The notes under the pieces: generated by a model
The model's input: only the letters and a program-made list of their open reading frames with translations
Told to the model about the DNA's origin: nothing
The model's database searches: none
Source of the DNA: Falsirhodobacter halotolerans
GTDB lineage: Bacteria > Pseudomonadota > Alphaproteobacteria > Rhodobacterales > Rhodobacteraceae
Length of the DNA stretch: 64,000 bases
Assembly: GCF_022899245.1 (NCBI RefSeq)
Contig: NZ_JALJAZ010000001.1
Location: forward strand, 2,143,001 to 2,207,000
Direction of reading: 5' to 3'
Position numbers and translations under genes: made by a program
Part shown: piece after piece, positions 46,853 to 57,652 of the stretch
How positions within the stretch are numbered: the stretch's first letter is position 1
How the letters are laid out: each line of letters begins with the position of its first letter

Positions 46853-48376
46853 TCAGAGGTCCATCAGCAGACGGCGCGGATCTTCCAGCGCCTCTTTCAC
46901 GCGGACAAGGAACGTCACCGCGCCTTTGCCGTCCACGATGCGGTGATCGTAGGACAGCGCCAGATACATCATCGGACGGATGACGATCTGACCCTTCTCC
47001 ACCACCGGACGTTCCTGGATCTTGTGCATCCCCAGGATCCCCGACTGCGGCGGGTTCAGAATGGGCGAGGACATGAGCGAGCCGTAAACGCCACCGTTGG
47101 AGATGGTGAACGACCCGCCCTGCATCTCGGCCATCGACAGCTTGCCGTCACGGCCACGGGCGCCCAGCTCGCCGATCTTCTTCTCGATCGCGGCAAAGCT
47201 CATCTGGTCGGCATCGCGCACGACCGGCACCACCAGACCCGAGGGCGTGCCCACGGCCACGCCCATATGGACGTAGTTCTTGTAGATCACGTCGGTGCCG
47301 TCGATCTCGGCGTTGACGTCCGGCACTTCCTTCAGCGCGTGGCAGCAGGCCTTTACGAAGAAGGACATGAAGCCCAGCTTCACCTTGTGCTTCTTCTCGA
47401 ACACGTCCTTGTATTCGTTGCGCAGCGCCATGATCGCCGACATGTCCACCTCGTTATAGGTGGTCAGCATCGCGGCGGTGTTCTGCGCTTCTTTCAGGCG
47501 GCGGGCGATGGTCTGACGCAGGCGCGTCATCTTCACCCGCTCCTCGCGGCTGGCATCGTCCGCCGGGCTGGCGGCGCGGGGCGCGGCGGAGGGGGCGGCC
47601 TTCGGCGCGTTCATCGCCTTCAGCACGTCTTCCTTCATGACGCGGCCATCGCGGCCCGAACCCTGGACCTGATCGCGGTTCAAGCCGGCTTCGGCCATGG
47701 CCTTCTTGGCCGAGGGCGCATCCTCGACCGACTTGCCTTGCGTGCCGGCCGGGGCCTCGTTCGCGGGCGCGGTCGATTTGGGCGAGGTGGCGGCCCCCTG
47801 TTCAGGTGCTGCGACCGAACCGGCGGCACCTTCCTTGATCACGGCCAGCTTCGCACCGGCGGGAACCGTGTCGCCTTCCTTGGCGACGATCTCACCCAGA
47901 ACCCCGGCGGCGGGGCTGGGCACTTCGACGGACACCTTGTCGGTTTCCAGCTCGCACAGCATTTCGTCCTGCGCGACCGTGTCGCCCGGCTTCTTGAACC
48001 AGGTGGCGACCGTCGCCTCCGAGACACTTTCGCCAAGGGCGGGCACCATCACATCGACCATTTTCGTTCCTCCCGAACCGGCCTTCGCGCCGGTCTCTTC
48101 CGTCTTTGCCGGGGTGGCGGCGGGGGCGGGTTTCGCCCCGCCTTCACCGATCTGCGCCAGCAATGCGTTCACGCCGACCGTCTCGCCTTCCGGCACGACG
48201 ATCTCGGTCAGGGTGCCGGCCGCAGGGCTCGGAACTTCGACCGTGACCTTGTCGGTCTCCAGCTCGCACAGCATTTCATCCACGGCGACCGTGTCGCCCA
48301 CTTTCTTGAACCACGTGGCAACCGTCGCCTCGGAGACGCTTTCGCCCAATGTCGGAACACGAACTTCGGTGGCCAT
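46853..48376 (-). CDS. odhB: 2-oxoglutarate dehydrogenase E2 (dihydrolipoyllysine succinyltransferase) with two lipoyl domains
   Basis: Core of the 2-oxoglutarate dehydrogenase complex; transfers the succinyl group to CoA. The 507-residue protein has two lipoyl domains (about 2-77 with Lys43, and 107-182 with Lys147, each in [17 protein letters not shown]), Ala/Pro-rich linkers, a peripheral-subunit-binding domain ([20 protein letters not shown]) and the catalytic domain with SYDHRIVDG. One lipoyl domain is usual for this enzyme (about 400 residues in E. coli). GGGAGGA lies six bases before an internal ATG at 48061, exactly where the second lipoyl domain starts. One base separates it from odhA. 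Confidence 0.95.
   Translation of the reverse strand: MATEVRVPTLGESVSEATVATWFKKVGDTVAVDEMLCELETDKVTVEVPSPAAGTLTEIVVPEGETVGVNALLAQIGEGGAKPAPAATPAKTEETGAKAGSGGTKMVDVMVPALGESVSEATVATWFKKPGDTVAQDEMLCELETDKVSVEVPSPAAGVLGEIVAKEGDTVPAGAKLAVIKEGAAGSVAAPEQGAATSPKSTAPANEAPAGTQGKSVEDAPSAKKAMAEAGLNRDQVQGSGRDGRVMKEDVLKAMNAPKAAPSAAPRAASPADDASREERVKMTRLRQTIARRLKEAQNTAAMLTTYNEVDMSAIMALRNEYKDVFEKKHKVKLGFMSFFVKACCHALKEVPDVNAEIDGTDVIYKNYVHMGVAVGTPSGLVVPVVRDADQMSFAAIEKKIGELGARGRDGKLSMAEMQGGSFTISNGGVYGSLMSSPILNPPQSGILGMHKIQERPVVEKGQIVIRPMMYLALSYDHRIVDGKGAVTFLVRVKEALEDPRRLLMDL
47828..48376 (-). repeat. Tandem duplication of the lipoyl-domain coding segment in odhB
   Basis: The segments 48376-48140 and 48061-47828 encode lipoyl domains with near-identical cores ([36 protein letters not shown]) and are also very similar at the DNA level, most clearly around 48300-48250 and 47990-47940. 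The linker between them ends in a Shine-Dalgarno-like GGGAGGA and an ATG, as if a gene start had been duplicated. Confidence 0.8.
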
Positions 48377-48377
48377 G

Positions 48378-51344
48378 TCAGCTCCCTACCGTCAAAGCTT
48401 CATTGATGAGTGCGGCCTGTTCGGCCTTGTGTTTCGAAGCGAGACCCGTGGCGGGCGACGCCGCCGCCGACCGGCCCGCATAGACCGCGCGCGAATGTTT
48501 CGCACCGATGCGCGTCAGCACCCATTCCAGGTTCGGCTCGACAAAGGTCCAGCCGCCCATGTTCTTGGGCTCTTCCTGACACCACACGATCTCGGCATCC
48601 TTGAACCGCTCCAGCTCGCGCACCAGCGACAGGGCCGGGAACGGATAGAACTGTTCAAGACGCAGCAGATAGACATCGTCCAGACCGCGCGAGTCCCGTT
48701 CGGCCAGCAGGTCGAAATAGACCTTGCCCGAGGAAATCACGACCCGCTTGATGTCGGCATCGGGCTTCAGCTTCATCTCCGAATGGCCGCGCTCCGCGTC
48801 ATCCCACAGGATGCGGTGGAAGGTCGATCCATCGGTGAAATCGGCCGCGTCCGAAATGCACATCGGGTGACGCAGCAACGATTTCGGCGTCATCAGCACC
48901 AGCGGCTTGCGGAAGTCCCGGTGCATCTGGCGGCGCAGGATGTGGAAATAGTTCGCGGGCGTGGACACGTTCGCGACGATCCAGTTGTCCTGCGCGCTCA
49001 TCTGCAAGAAGCGTTCCAGACGGGCGGAGGAATGCTCCGGCCCCTGCCCTTCATACCCGTGCGGCAGCAGCATCGTCAGGCCCGACATCCGCAGCCATTT
49101 CGATTCGCCCGAGTTCACGAACTGGTCGAACATGATCTGCGCGCCGTTGGCGAAATCGCCGAACTGCGCCTCCCACATGACCAGCGCGTTCGGCTCGGCC
49201 AGCGAATAGCCGTATTCGAAGCCCAGAACCGCATATTCCGACAGCATGGAGTCGATCACTTCGTAACGCGACTGCCCCTGGCGGATATTGTTCAGCGGGT
49301 AATACCGCTCCTCGGTGTTCTGCTCGATGAAGGCCGAATGCCGCTGGCTGAACGTGCCGCGGGTCGAATCCTGACCGGCCAGACGGACGGGGAACCCTTC
49401 GGTGACCAACGATCCGAAGGCCAGCGCCTCGGCGGTCGCCCAGTCGAACCCGGTGCCCGTTTCGAACATCTTCTTCTTGGCTTCCAGCAGACGGGCCACC
49501 GTCTTGTGGATCTCGAAGTTGTCCGGCGCGCGGGTCAGGGCTGCGCCCACCTCGGCCATCGTGCTTTCGGAAATCGCGGTCTGCCCGGCCTGATATTCCT
49601 CCCCCTCGCGCGAGAGGTTCTTCCAGCGCCCGTCCAGCCAGTCGGCCTTGTTCGGTTTGAAATCCTTCGACGCTTCGAATTCGGCGTTCAGCGTGGACTG
49701 GAACTGCGCCTTCATATCCTCGATCTCGCCCTCGGGGATCAGCCCGTCGGCGACAAGACGTTCGGTATAAAGTTGCAGCGTGGTCTTCTGCTTGCGGATC
49801 TTCTGATACATCGCCGGGTTCGTGAACATCGGCTCATCGCCTTCGTTATGCCCGAAGCGGCGATAGCAGATGATGTCCAGAACCACGTCCTTGTGGAACT
49901 TCTGACGGAATTCGATCGCCACGCGGGCGGCGTGAACCACCGCTTCGGGATCGTCGCCGTTCACATGGAAGATCGGCGCCTCGACCATCAGCGCGATGTC
50001 GGTGCAATAGGGCGAGGTGCGGCTGAAGGACGGTGCGGTGGTGAAGCCGATCTGGTTGTTCACCACGATGTGGATCGTGCCGCCCGTGCGGTGCCCGCGG
50101 ATACCCGACAGCTGGAAGCATTCGGCCACAACGCCCTGACCCGCAAAGGCCGCATCGCCGTGCAACAGGATCGGGAGCGACGCCGCCCGCGTTTCCTGAT
50201 CGTTCATCTGGTCCTGCTTGGCGCGGACCTTGCCCAGAACGACGGGGTTCACGGCCTCAAGATGCGACGGGTTGGCCGTCAGCGAAAGGTGGACCGAGTT
50301 GCCGTCGAACACCCGGTCCGAGGAGGCGCCGAGGTGGTATTTCACGTCGCCCGAACCATCGACATCCTCGGGCTTGAAGCTGCCACCCTGGAATTCGTTG
50401 AAGATCGCGCGGTAAGGCTTCTGCATCACATTGGCCAGGACCGACAGACGGCCACGGTGCGGCATGCCGACCACCACGTCCTTCACGCCAAGCTGGCCGC
50501 CGCGCTTGATGATCTGTTCCATCGCCGGGATCAGGCTTTCGCCCCCGTCCAGCCCGAAGCGCTTGGTGCCCATGTATTTCACATGGAGGAATTTCTCGAA
50601 GCCCTCGGCCTCGACCAGCTTGTTCAGGATGGCACGACGCCCCTCACGGGTGAAGGCGATCTCCTTGCCATAGCCTTCGATGCGTTCCTTCAGCCAGGCG
50701 GACTGTTCGGGATCGGAGATATGCATGTATTGCAGGGCAAAGGTGCCGCAATAGGTGCGCTTCACCAGATCGAGGATCTGCCGCATCGTGCCGACCTGCA
50801 GGCCCAGCACGTTGTCAAGGAAGATCGGGCGATCCATGTCGGCCTCGGTGAAGCCGTAGGTCTTGGGATCCAGTTCCGGGTGATGCGTCACCTCGCGCAT
50901 TCCCAGCGGATCCAGATCGGCGGCCAGATGGCCCCGGATGCGGTAGGAACGGATCAGCATGATCGCACGGATCGAATCCAGCACCGCGCGCTGCAGCTGG
51001 TCGTCGGAAATCCCGACGCCCGATTCCGCCGCCTTGCCCGCGATCTTCTTCGCGGCGGCCTTGGCGTCCGCGGCGGGCAACATCGGCCATTCGCCGGTCA
51101 GGGCGGCGGTCAGGTCGTCCAGCGGCTGCGGCGGCCAATCGGCGCGCGCCCAGCTGGGGCCGTCGGCGGCGCGCTTGGCGTCGCGCTCATCCTCGCCCAG
51201 TGCCTTGAAGAACTCGGCCCATTGCGCATCGACGCTGGAAGGGTCAGCGGCGTACCGAGCCTGAAGGTGGTCGATGTAATCCGCGTTCGCGCCGTCCATG
51301 AAGGACGCGGCATGAAATTGCTTGTTTGGGCTCTGTTCCGTCAT
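48378..51344 (-). CDS. odhA: 2-oxoglutarate dehydrogenase E1
   Basis: Thiamin-diphosphate-dependent decarboxylase of the 2-oxoglutarate dehydrogenase complex. The 988-residue protein starts [20 protein letters not shown], with the N-terminal [21 protein letters not shown] helix that docks on the complex, then [36 protein letters not shown]-like [28 protein letters not shown] and, near the end, [14 protein letters not shown] as [15 protein letters not shown] 51344 has AGG seven bases upstream. A terminator-like hairpin separates it from sucD, so part of its expression may come from its own start. Confidence 0.96.
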   Translation of the reverse strand: MTEQSPNKQFHAASFMDGANADYIDHLQARYAADPSSVDAQWAEFFKALGEDERDAKRAADGPSWARADWPPQPLDDLTAALTGEWPMLPAADAKAAAKKIAGKAAESGVGISDDQLQRAVLDSIRAIMLIRSYRIRGHLAADLDPLGMREVTHHPELDPKTYGFTEADMDRPIFLDNVLGLQVGTMRQILDLVKRTYCGTFALQYMHISDPEQSAWLKERIEGYGKEIAFTREGRRAILNKLVEAEGFEKFLHVKYMGTKRFGLDGGESLIPAMEQIIKRGGQLGVKDVVVGMPHRGRLSVLANVMQKPYRAIFNEFQGGSFKPEDVDGSGDVKYHLGASSDRVFDGNSVHLSLTANPSHLEAVNPVVLGKVRAKQDQMNDQETRAASLPILLHGDAAFAGQGVVAECFQLSGIRGHRTGGTIHIVVNNQIGFTTAPSFSRTSPYCTDIALMVEAPIFHVNGDDPEAVVHAARVAIEFRQKFHKDVVLDIICYRRFGHNEGDEPMFTNPAMYQKIRKQKTTLQLYTERLVADGLIPEGEIEDMKAQFQSTLNAEFEASKDFKPNKADWLDGRWKNLSREGEEYQAGQTAISESTMAEVGAALTRAPDNFEIHKTVARLLEAKKKMFETGTGFDWATAEALAFGSLVTEGFPVRLAGQDSTRGTFSQRHSAFIEQNTEERYYPLNNIRQGQSRYEVIDSMLSEYAVLGFEYGYSLAEPNALVMWEAQFGDFANGAQIMFDQFVNSGESKWLRMSGLTMLLPHGYEGQGPEHSSARLERFLQMSAQDNWIVANVSTPANYFHILRRQMHRDFRKPLVLMTPKSLLRHPMCISDAADFTDGSTFHRILWDDAERGHSEMKLKPDADIKRVVISSGKVYFDLLAERDSRGLDDVYLLRLEQFYPFPALSLVRELERFKDAEIVWCQEEPKNMGGWTFVEPNLEWVLTRIGAKHSRAVYAGRSAAASPATGLASKHKAEQAALINEALTVGS

Positions 51345-51360
51345 GGCTGCACCTGACACA

Positions 51361-51395
51361 AATAAAAGTCCGCGCCGCCCGACCGGGCGACGCGG
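51361..51395 (-). terminator. Terminator or attenuator between sucCD and odhAB
   Basis: On the minus strand CCGCGTCGCCC-GGTC-GGGCGGCGCGG (51395-51370, an 11-base stem with one G-T pair) is followed by ACTTTTATTTG. It begins 11 bases after the sucD stop and ends before odhA. Confidence 0.65.
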
Positions 51396-51405
51396 GAGGG
51401 TTTCG

Positions 51406-52293
51406 TTACGCGCGACCGAGGGCTTTCATCACCGCCTCGCCCAGATGGGCCGGACTGTCGGCGACGACGATGCCGGCCTCTTTCATCGCGTTGATCTTGG
51501 ATTCCGCATCGCCCTTGCCGCCGGCGACGATCGCGCCCGCATGGCCCATGCGGCGGCCCGGAGGGGCCGTGCGGCCGGCGATGAAGCCCGCCGTCGGTTT
51601 CCAGCGGCCCTTCTGGCGCTGATCGGCCAGGAACTGCGCGGCTTCCTCCTCGGCGGAACCGCCGATTTCACCGATCATGATCATCGCTTCGGTTTCCGGG
51701 TCCGACAGGAACATGTCGAGCACTTCAAGATGCTCGGTTCCCTTGATCGGGTCGCCGCCGATGCCCACTGCGGTGGATTGGCCAAGGCCGAGGTCGGACG
51801 TCTGTTTCACGGCTTCATAGGTAAGCGTGCCCGAGCGCGAGACAACACCGATGCTGCCGCGCTTGTGGATGTGACCCGGCATGATGCCGATCTTGCACGC
51901 ATCCGGCGTGATGACGCCGGGGCAGTTCGGCCCGATCAGACGCGAGTTCGAGTTCAGGATCGCGCGCTTCACCTTCATCATGTCGAGGACCGGAATCCCC
52001 TCGGTGATGCAGATGATCAGCTCGATCTGTGCGTCGATCGCCTCAAGGATCGAATCGGCGGCGAAGGGCGGCGGGACATAGATCACCGACGCGTTCGCGC
52101 CGGTTTTCGCCACCGCGTCATGCACGCTGTCGAAGACCGGCAGGCCCAGATGCTCCTGCCCGCCCTTGCCCGGCGTCACGCCGCCGACCATCTTCGTGCC
52201 GTAGGCGATCGCCTGTTCGGTGTGGAACGTCCCCTGCGAGCCGGTGATGCCCTGACAGATGACTTTGGTGTTTTCGTTGACGAGAACGGCCAT
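51406..52293 (-). CDS. sucD: Succinyl-CoA synthetase alpha subunit
   Basis: Alpha subunit of the enzyme that converts succinyl-CoA to succinate with nucleotide triphosphate formation. The 295-residue protein has the CoA-binding [22 protein letters not shown] region, NCPGVITPD, and the phosphohistidine loop [16 protein letters not shown]. It starts three bases after the sucC stop. Confidence 0.97.
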   Translation of the reverse strand: MAVLVNENTKVICQGITGSQGTFHTEQAIAYGTKMVGGVTPGKGGQEHLGLPVFDSVHDAVAKTGANASVIYVPPPFAADSILEAIDAQIELIICITEGIPVLDMMKVKRAILNSNSRLIGPNCPGVITPDACKIGIMPGHIHKRGSIGVVSRSGTLTYEAVKQTSDLGLGQSTAVGIGGDPIKGTEHLEVLDMFLSDPETEAMIMIGEIGGSAEEEAAQFLADQRQKGRWKPTAGFIAGRTAPPGRRMGHAGAIVAGGKGDAESKINAMKEAGIVVADSPAHLGEAVMKALGRA

Positions 52294-52296
52294 GGA

Positions 52297-53490
52297 TTAC
52301 CCCTTCACCGCTTTGACGATTTTCTGGGCGGCGTCCGAAAGGTTGTCGCCCGCGATGACGTTCATGCCGGAATTGGCGATGATTTCCTTGCCCTTCTCCA
52401 CGTTCGTGCCCTCAAGGCGCACGACCAGCGGAACCTTCAGGCCGACTTCCTTCACGGCGGCCAGAACGCCTTCCGCGATGACGTCGCAGCGCATGATGCC
52501 GCCGAAGATGTTGACGAGGATCCCTTTGACGTTCGGGTCCGAGGTGATGATCTTGAACGCCTCGGTCACCTTCTCCTTCGTGGCACCGCCGCCGACGTCG
52601 AGGAAGTTGGCCGGCTCGGCGCCGTAAAGCTTGATGATGTCCATCGTGGCCATCGCAAGGCCCGCGCCGTTCACCATGCAGCCGATCTCACCGTCCAGCG
52701 CGATGTAGTTCAGGTCGAACTTCGACGCGGCCAGCTCCTTGGGATCTTCTTCCGTCTCGTCGCGCAGGGCGGCGATGTCGGCGTGACGGTACATGGCGTT
52801 GCCGTCGAAGGACACCTTGGCGTCCAGCACCTTGATCTGGCCCTGCGGGGTCACGATCAGCGGGTTGATCTCCAGCATCTCCATGTCCTTCTCGATGAAG
52901 GCCTTATAGAGGATCTTGACCAACGCCACGCATTGCTTGACCAGCGCGCCTTCCAGCCCGAGGGCGAAGGCAACCTTGCGGCCGTGGAAATCGGACAGGC
53001 CGGAAGCTGGATCGACCGAGAAGCTGACGATTTTCTCGGGGGTCGACGCGGCGACTTCCTCGATATCCATCCCGCCTTCGGTCGAGGCGACGAAGGACAC
53101 GCGGCTAGTCTGACGATCCACCAGAAGCGCGAGGTACAGCTCACGCTCGATGTCCGAACCGTCTTCGATATAGATGCGGTTCACCTGTTTGCCCGCCGGG
53201 CCGGTCTGGTGCGTCACAAGGGTGCGGCCCAGCATCTGCTTGGCCAGTTCCTCGGCCTCTTCAACCGATTTCGCAAGGCGCACGCCGCCTTTTTCACCGG
53301 CTTCGGCTTCCTTGAACTTGCCCTTGCCGCGACCGCCGGCATGGATCTGCGACTTCACGACCCAAAGGGGGCCGCCCAGCTCGCCCGCGGCGGTTTTCGC
53401 CTGATCGGCCTTCAGGACCACCCGGCCGTCGGACACGGGTGCGCCATAGTCGCGCAAGAGCGCCTTGGCCTGGTATTCATGAATGTTCAT
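52297..53490 (-). CDS. sucC: Succinyl-CoA synthetase beta subunit (ADP-forming)
   Basis: Beta subunit with the ATP-grasp nucleotide site, 397 residues. It starts [20 protein letters not shown], with [44 protein letters not shown] and [19 protein letters not shown]. First gene of sucC-sucD-odhA-odhB. The 157-base region upstream carries the two-site TGTGATCAC element. Confidence 0.97.
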   Translation of the reverse strand: MNIHEYQAKALLRDYGAPVSDGRVVLKADQAKTAAGELGGPLWVVKSQIHAGGRGKGKFKEAEAGEKGGVRLAKSVEEAEELAKQMLGRTLVTHQTGPAGKQVNRIYIEDGSDIERELYLALLVDRQTSRVSFVASTEGGMDIEEVAASTPEKIVSFSVDPASGLSDFHGRKVAFALGLEGALVKQCVALVKILYKAFIEKDMEMLEINPLIVTPQGQIKVLDAKVSFDGNAMYRHADIAALRDETEEDPKELAASKFDLNYIALDGEIGCMVNGAGLAMATMDIIKLYGAEPANFLDVGGGATKEKVTEAFKIITSDPNVKGILVNIFGGIMRCDVIAEGVLAAVKEVGLKVPLVVRLEGTNVEKGKEIIANSGMNVIAGDNLSDAAQKIVKAVKG

Positions 53491-53595
53491 GGCAATATCC
53501 CACGCTGCTGATTTGTCACGTGGATGACATGCTTGGCGCGGGCATCAAATGGAATTCTTGCCGGTTGCGCGACAATCGGCCCAAAAAGCGACCTT

Positions 53596-53626
53596 TGTGA
53601 TCACATGCTATCTGCCCGTGATCACA
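53596..53626 (-). promoter_or_regulatory. Two-site TGTGATCAC element upstream of sucC
   Basis: Reading towards sucC: TGTGATCACG (53626-53617), 11 bases, TGTGATCACA (53605-53596), followed by AAAG. The two ten-base palindromic sites repeat every 21 bases, two helical turns. The element ends 105 bases before the sucC ATG. The same arrangement occurs upstream of sdhC. Confidence 0.75.
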
Positions 53627-53647
53627 CATTCCGCGCCGCCTTGCGAC

Positions 53648-54483
53648 TCAGCTCATCAGGCGGCGAAGGTTCCCGGCAAAACGGCGGATCAGCGGGATTC
53701 TGCGCAACGCGTCGCCGCGCAAGGCCCGCGCTTCGGCCACGTGTCCGGGCAGGGTCTGGTCGGTCGCCAACATGGCGTTGAACCGGTCACGCGCGCCGGC
53801 CGGCAGGAAATCGGCCGGATTGAACGGCTGATCCGGCGGCTCGGCATAACGTTCATTGTCGTGCATCCGCGGAATATGCAGCACACGCGTGGCCATCATC
53901 CGGTCCGAGGCGACCCGTACGAAGGGAAAGTGCATCTGGTTGTATTCGGACGGCAGGATGAACACCTTCAGGTCCGTCTGCCACAGCAATTCGCGCAGAA
54001 GCGGCTGATCGACCTTCAGGTTCAGATCGATGAAATCGTCGCGCCATTGGCGCACGAAGGCATCGGTCGCCTCCGATTTGCGGATCCCGAACACGCCGCT
54101 GTTGATCTGGCGAAAGGCGGGGGGAATATCCAGCCGCACCTTTTGCAGGGTGATGGGGGCCGAGCCGTATTGCTCATGCGCGCCGACGATATCCGCCCGT
54201 TCCAGCAGCACGAACAGGTCGGTGATGTCGTTCACCACCACCACGTCGCAGTCGAGATAGATGGTGCGCTCGAACCGCGACCGCAGCAGCGCCTCCATCT
54301 TGGGGCGATAGCTGCCACGCTCAAGCAGGACGACGCGATCGAAGACCGCGTCGTCCAAGGGTTCGTCGGTGAACAGATCGATGGGAATGTGCGGCATCAC
54401 CTGCCGCACATTGCGCGCGGCACGTTGGGCGAGCTTGCGGTATTTCCGCCCGGTCGCACCAAAGACGATGCCGCAGCCCTCCA

Positions 54484-54484
<1 letters not shown>
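53648..54484 (-). CDS. Glycosyltransferase, GT-A fold (GT8-like), between mdh and sucC
   Basis: A 278-residue protein with a nucleotide-diphospho-sugar transferase pattern: N-terminal GCGIVFGATGRKYRKLAQRA, the metal-binding D-x-D in TIYLDCDVVVVND (about 93-105), INSGVFGIRKSEAT and DQPLLRELLW ... LPSEYNQMHFPF. Its ATG overlaps the mdh stop by one base (TGATG), so it is translated with mdh. Acceptor and sugar are unknown; cell-surface glycosylation is likely. Its place among TCA-cycle genes is unexplained. Confidence 0.82.
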
Positions 54485-55599
<1,115 letters not shown>

Positions 55600-55642
55600 T
55601 CATGCTCCATTCGCGCCGAATGCCGCAAACCGGGAATGACCG

Positions 55643-56476
55643 ATGACGGATCGGCCACTGCGCTCGCTGCTCTATATCCCTGCGTCCAACGATCGGGCGC
55701 TGGAAAAGGTGCGCAGCCTTGCCTGCGACGGGATCATCTTCGATCTGGAAGATGCGGTGGCGCCCGACCGCAAGGACGAGGCGCGGACCACATTGGCCGC
55801 CACCTTGGCCGCCACAGATTACGCCCACCGCCTGCGGATCGTGCGGGTGAACGCCCCGGACACCCCCTGGGGCGCGGCGGATATGGAAGCCACCCGCGGG
55901 ATGGAGATCGACGCGATCCTTCTGCCCAAGGTGGGCGAGGTGGCGGACCTCGACATCCAGACCGAGCATCCGATCTGGGTCATGCTGGAGACGCCGCGTG
56001 CCATCCTGAACGCCGCCGCCCTTGCCGCCCATCCGCGCGTCGCGGGCCTGGTGATGGGCACCAACGATCTGGCGCGGGCCCTGCGCGTGCCGGATGCGGC
56101 CGGGCGCGGCGCGCTTCTCACCTCGCTGTCCCTTGCGGTCCTGGCCGCCCGCGCGGCGGGCAAGCCGGTGATCGACGGCGTGTTCACCCAATTCAAGGAT
56201 CTGGGCGGATTGCGAACCGAATCCGAACAGGGGCGCGATCTGGGGTTCGACGGCAAAAGCCTGATCCACCCCGTCCAGATCGACGTCGCGAACGAGGTGT
56301 TCGGTCCCACCGCCGGCGATGTGGAGCGCGCCCGCGCCGAGATCGAGGCCTTCGAGGCCGCCGCCGCCTCGGGCCGGGGGGTGGCCGTTCTGGATGGCCG
56401 CATCGTTGAAAACCTGCACGCCGCCGCCGCGCGCGACACCCTCGCCCGCGCCGAAGCCATTGCCCGCCTGACCTGA
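55643..56476 (+). CDS. HpcH/HpaI aldolase (CitE-like): probable (3S)-malyl-CoA thioesterase or malyl-CoA/citryl-CoA lyase
   Basis: A 277-residue CitE-like TIM barrel starting RPLRSLLYIPASNDRALEKV, with FDLEDAVAPDRKDEAR (Mg-binding acidic residues), RIVRVNAPDTPWGAAD, WVMLETPRAILNA, GTNDLARAL and GKSLIHPVQIDVANEVF. Rhodobacter sphaeroides has a related protein, Mcl2, that hydrolyses (3S)-malyl-CoA and is encoded near mdh and sucCD, so that role is the first guess. Citryl-CoA or malyl-CoA lyase are alternatives that sequence alone does not exclude. Divergent from mdh across 196 bases in which I see no clear operator. Confidence 0.82.
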   Translation: MTDRPLRSLLYIPASNDRALEKVRSLACDGIIFDLEDAVAPDRKDEARTTLAATLAATDYAHRLRIVRVNAPDTPWGAADMEATRGMEIDAILLPKVGEVADLDIQTEHPIWVMLETPRAILNAAALAAHPRVAGLVMGTNDLARALRVPDAAGRGALLTSLSLAVLAARAAGKPVIDGVFTQFKDLGGLRTESEQGRDLGFDGKSLIHPVQIDVANEVFGPTAGDVERARAEIEAFEAAAASGRGVAVLDGRIVENLHAAAARDTLARAEAIARLT

Positions 56477-56485
56477 GGAGACATC

Positions 56486-56689
56486 ATGAAACTGTATCGC
56501 TTGCTGACCGAAGACGACACCTCGGCCTTTTGCCACAAGGTGACCGATGCCCTGAACAAAGGGTGGGAGCTTTATGGCAGCCCCACCTACGCCTATGACG
56601 CCGAAAAGGGCGTGATGCGCTGCGGTCAGGCGGTCGTCAAAGAGGCCGAGGGGACCTACACACCCGAGACCAAACTGGGTCAGCACTGA
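56486..56689 (+). CDS. DUF1737 family small protein
   Basis: A 67-residue protein of the DUF1737 family, MKLYRLLTEDDTSAFCHKVT with KGWELYGSPTYAYDAEKG. It follows the CitE-like gene by nine bases with GAGGAG before its ATG, so it is co-transcribed with it. Function unknown. Confidence 0.8.
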   Translation: MKLYRLLTEDDTSAFCHKVTDALNKGWELYGSPTYAYDAEKGVMRCGQAVVKEAEGTYTPETKLGQH

Positions 56690-56692
56690 GTT

Positions 56693-56723
56693 TGTGATCA
56701 CGGGGAATATCCCTGTGATCGCA
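56693..56723 (+). promoter_or_regulatory. Two-site TGTGATCAC element upstream of sdhC
   Basis: TGTGATCACG (56693-56702), 11 bases, TGTGATCGCA (56714-56723), followed by AAAA. Orientation to the gene, spacing of 21 bases and flanking GGG and AAA are the same as at sucC. It ends 153 bases before the sdhC ATG. The spacer GGGAATATCCC is itself nearly palindromic. Confidence 0.75.
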
Positions 56724-56780
56724 AAACGCGGAATTTACGCCACAGGTGACACGTTCCTTGCGTTAGGGGGTGTGTCCGAC

Positions 56781-56808
56781 GTGACAATCGCGTATGACCG
56801 TATATGAC
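56781..56808 (+). promoter_or_regulatory. Possible sdhC promoter
   Basis: GTGACA (56781-56786), 16 bases, TATGAC (56803-56808). The match is moderate. If used, the two-site element would lie about 90-120 bases upstream of the start of transcription, a position more usual for an activator. Confidence 0.35.
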
Positions 56809-56876
56809 AGAACTGCGAAAACCAGCCAGCCCGCCCCTTTTCCTGCGGGCGCGCGAGCAAGATAAAGGGTTCGATC

Positions 56877-57260
56877 ATGGCCGAAGCAAAGCGGGTGGCG
56901 CGCCCTCTTTCTCCGCATCTTCAGATTTACCGCTGGCAGATTCCGATGCTGACGTCGATCCTGACGCGCATCACCGGGAACGCGCTGGCCGTCACCACCG
57001 TGCTGATCGTCTGGTGGTTCGTCGCCGCCGCGATGGGCGAGGATGCCTACAACACCGCCAACGGGTTCATCACCTCGTGGTTCGGCGATCTGGTGATGAC
57101 CCTGTCGCTGGTCGGCATCTGGTATCACTTCCTCGCCGGGATCCGCCACCTGATCTATGATTCGGGCCGTGGTCTGGACATTCCGACGGCGGAAAAGCTG
57201 GGCATCGCCTGCATCGCGGGGTCGGTCGTGCTGACCCTCATCACCGTGATCGTGGTCTGA
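56877..57260 (+). CDS. sdhC: Succinate dehydrogenase cytochrome b556 subunit
   Basis: Membrane anchor of complex II, 127 residues with three membrane segments. The family signature RPLSPHLQIYRWQIPMLTSI and SILTRITGNALA are present, and the haem-ligand His lies in WYHFLAGIRHLIYD. AAAGGG precedes the ATG. First gene of sdhCDAB. Confidence 0.95.
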   Translation: MAEAKRVARPLSPHLQIYRWQIPMLTSILTRITGNALAVTTVLIVWWFVAAAMGEDAYNTANGFITSWFGDLVMTLSLVGIWYHFLAGIRHLIYDSGRGLDIPTAEKLGIACIAGSVVLTLITVIVV

Positions 57261-57269
57261 GGGGGCATC

Positions 57270-57641
57270 ATGCGTTATCTTACCGACTACAAACGTGTTG
57301 CGGGCCATGGATCGGCCCATTCGGGCGCGCATCATCACTGGCAGATGCAGGTCTCCTCGGTCGCGCTGGCGATTCTGATCCCGATCTTCATCTTCATGTT
57401 CGGCTCCACCCTCGGGTCCGACTATGAGACGGCGATCGCCTATTTCTCGCGCCCCGTTCCGGCGGTGGTGGCGGGGCTGACCTTCGTGGTCGGCCTGCTG
57501 CACTTCAAATCCGGCGCCCAGATCATGATCGAGGATTATGCCCAAGGGATGACCCGCCAGGCGCTGATCATGCTTGTCACGGGCTTCAGCTATGTCTGTA
57601 TCGGGCTGGGGCTGTTCGCGCTGGTCAAGATCGCGCTCTGA
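57270..57641 (+). CDS. sdhD: Succinate dehydrogenase membrane anchor subunit
   Basis: Second membrane anchor, 123 residues with three hydrophobic segments. It starts [19 protein letters not shown], followed by a His-rich AHHHWQMQ, and has [15 protein letters not shown], the region with the second quinone/haem residues. Nine bases after sdhC. Confidence 0.94.
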   Translation: MRYLTDYKRVAGHGSAHSGAHHHWQMQVSSVALAILIPIFIFMFGSTLGSDYETAIAYFSRPVPAVVAGLTFVVGLLHFKSGAQIMIEDYAQGMTRQALIMLVTGFSYVCIGLGLFALVKIAL

Positions 57642-57652
57642 AGGAAAGACCG

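Noticed and set aside
47697-51356. Plus-strand open frame of more than 1200 codons
   Set aside because: Entirely antisense to odhB and odhA; an artefact of high GC at third positions.
53596-53626. Reading TGTGATCACA as a CRP or FNR site
   Set aside because: CRP sites have six bases between TGTGA and TCACA and FNR sites read TTGAT-N4-ATCAA; here the half-sites are contiguous and the element is a pair at 21-base spacing.
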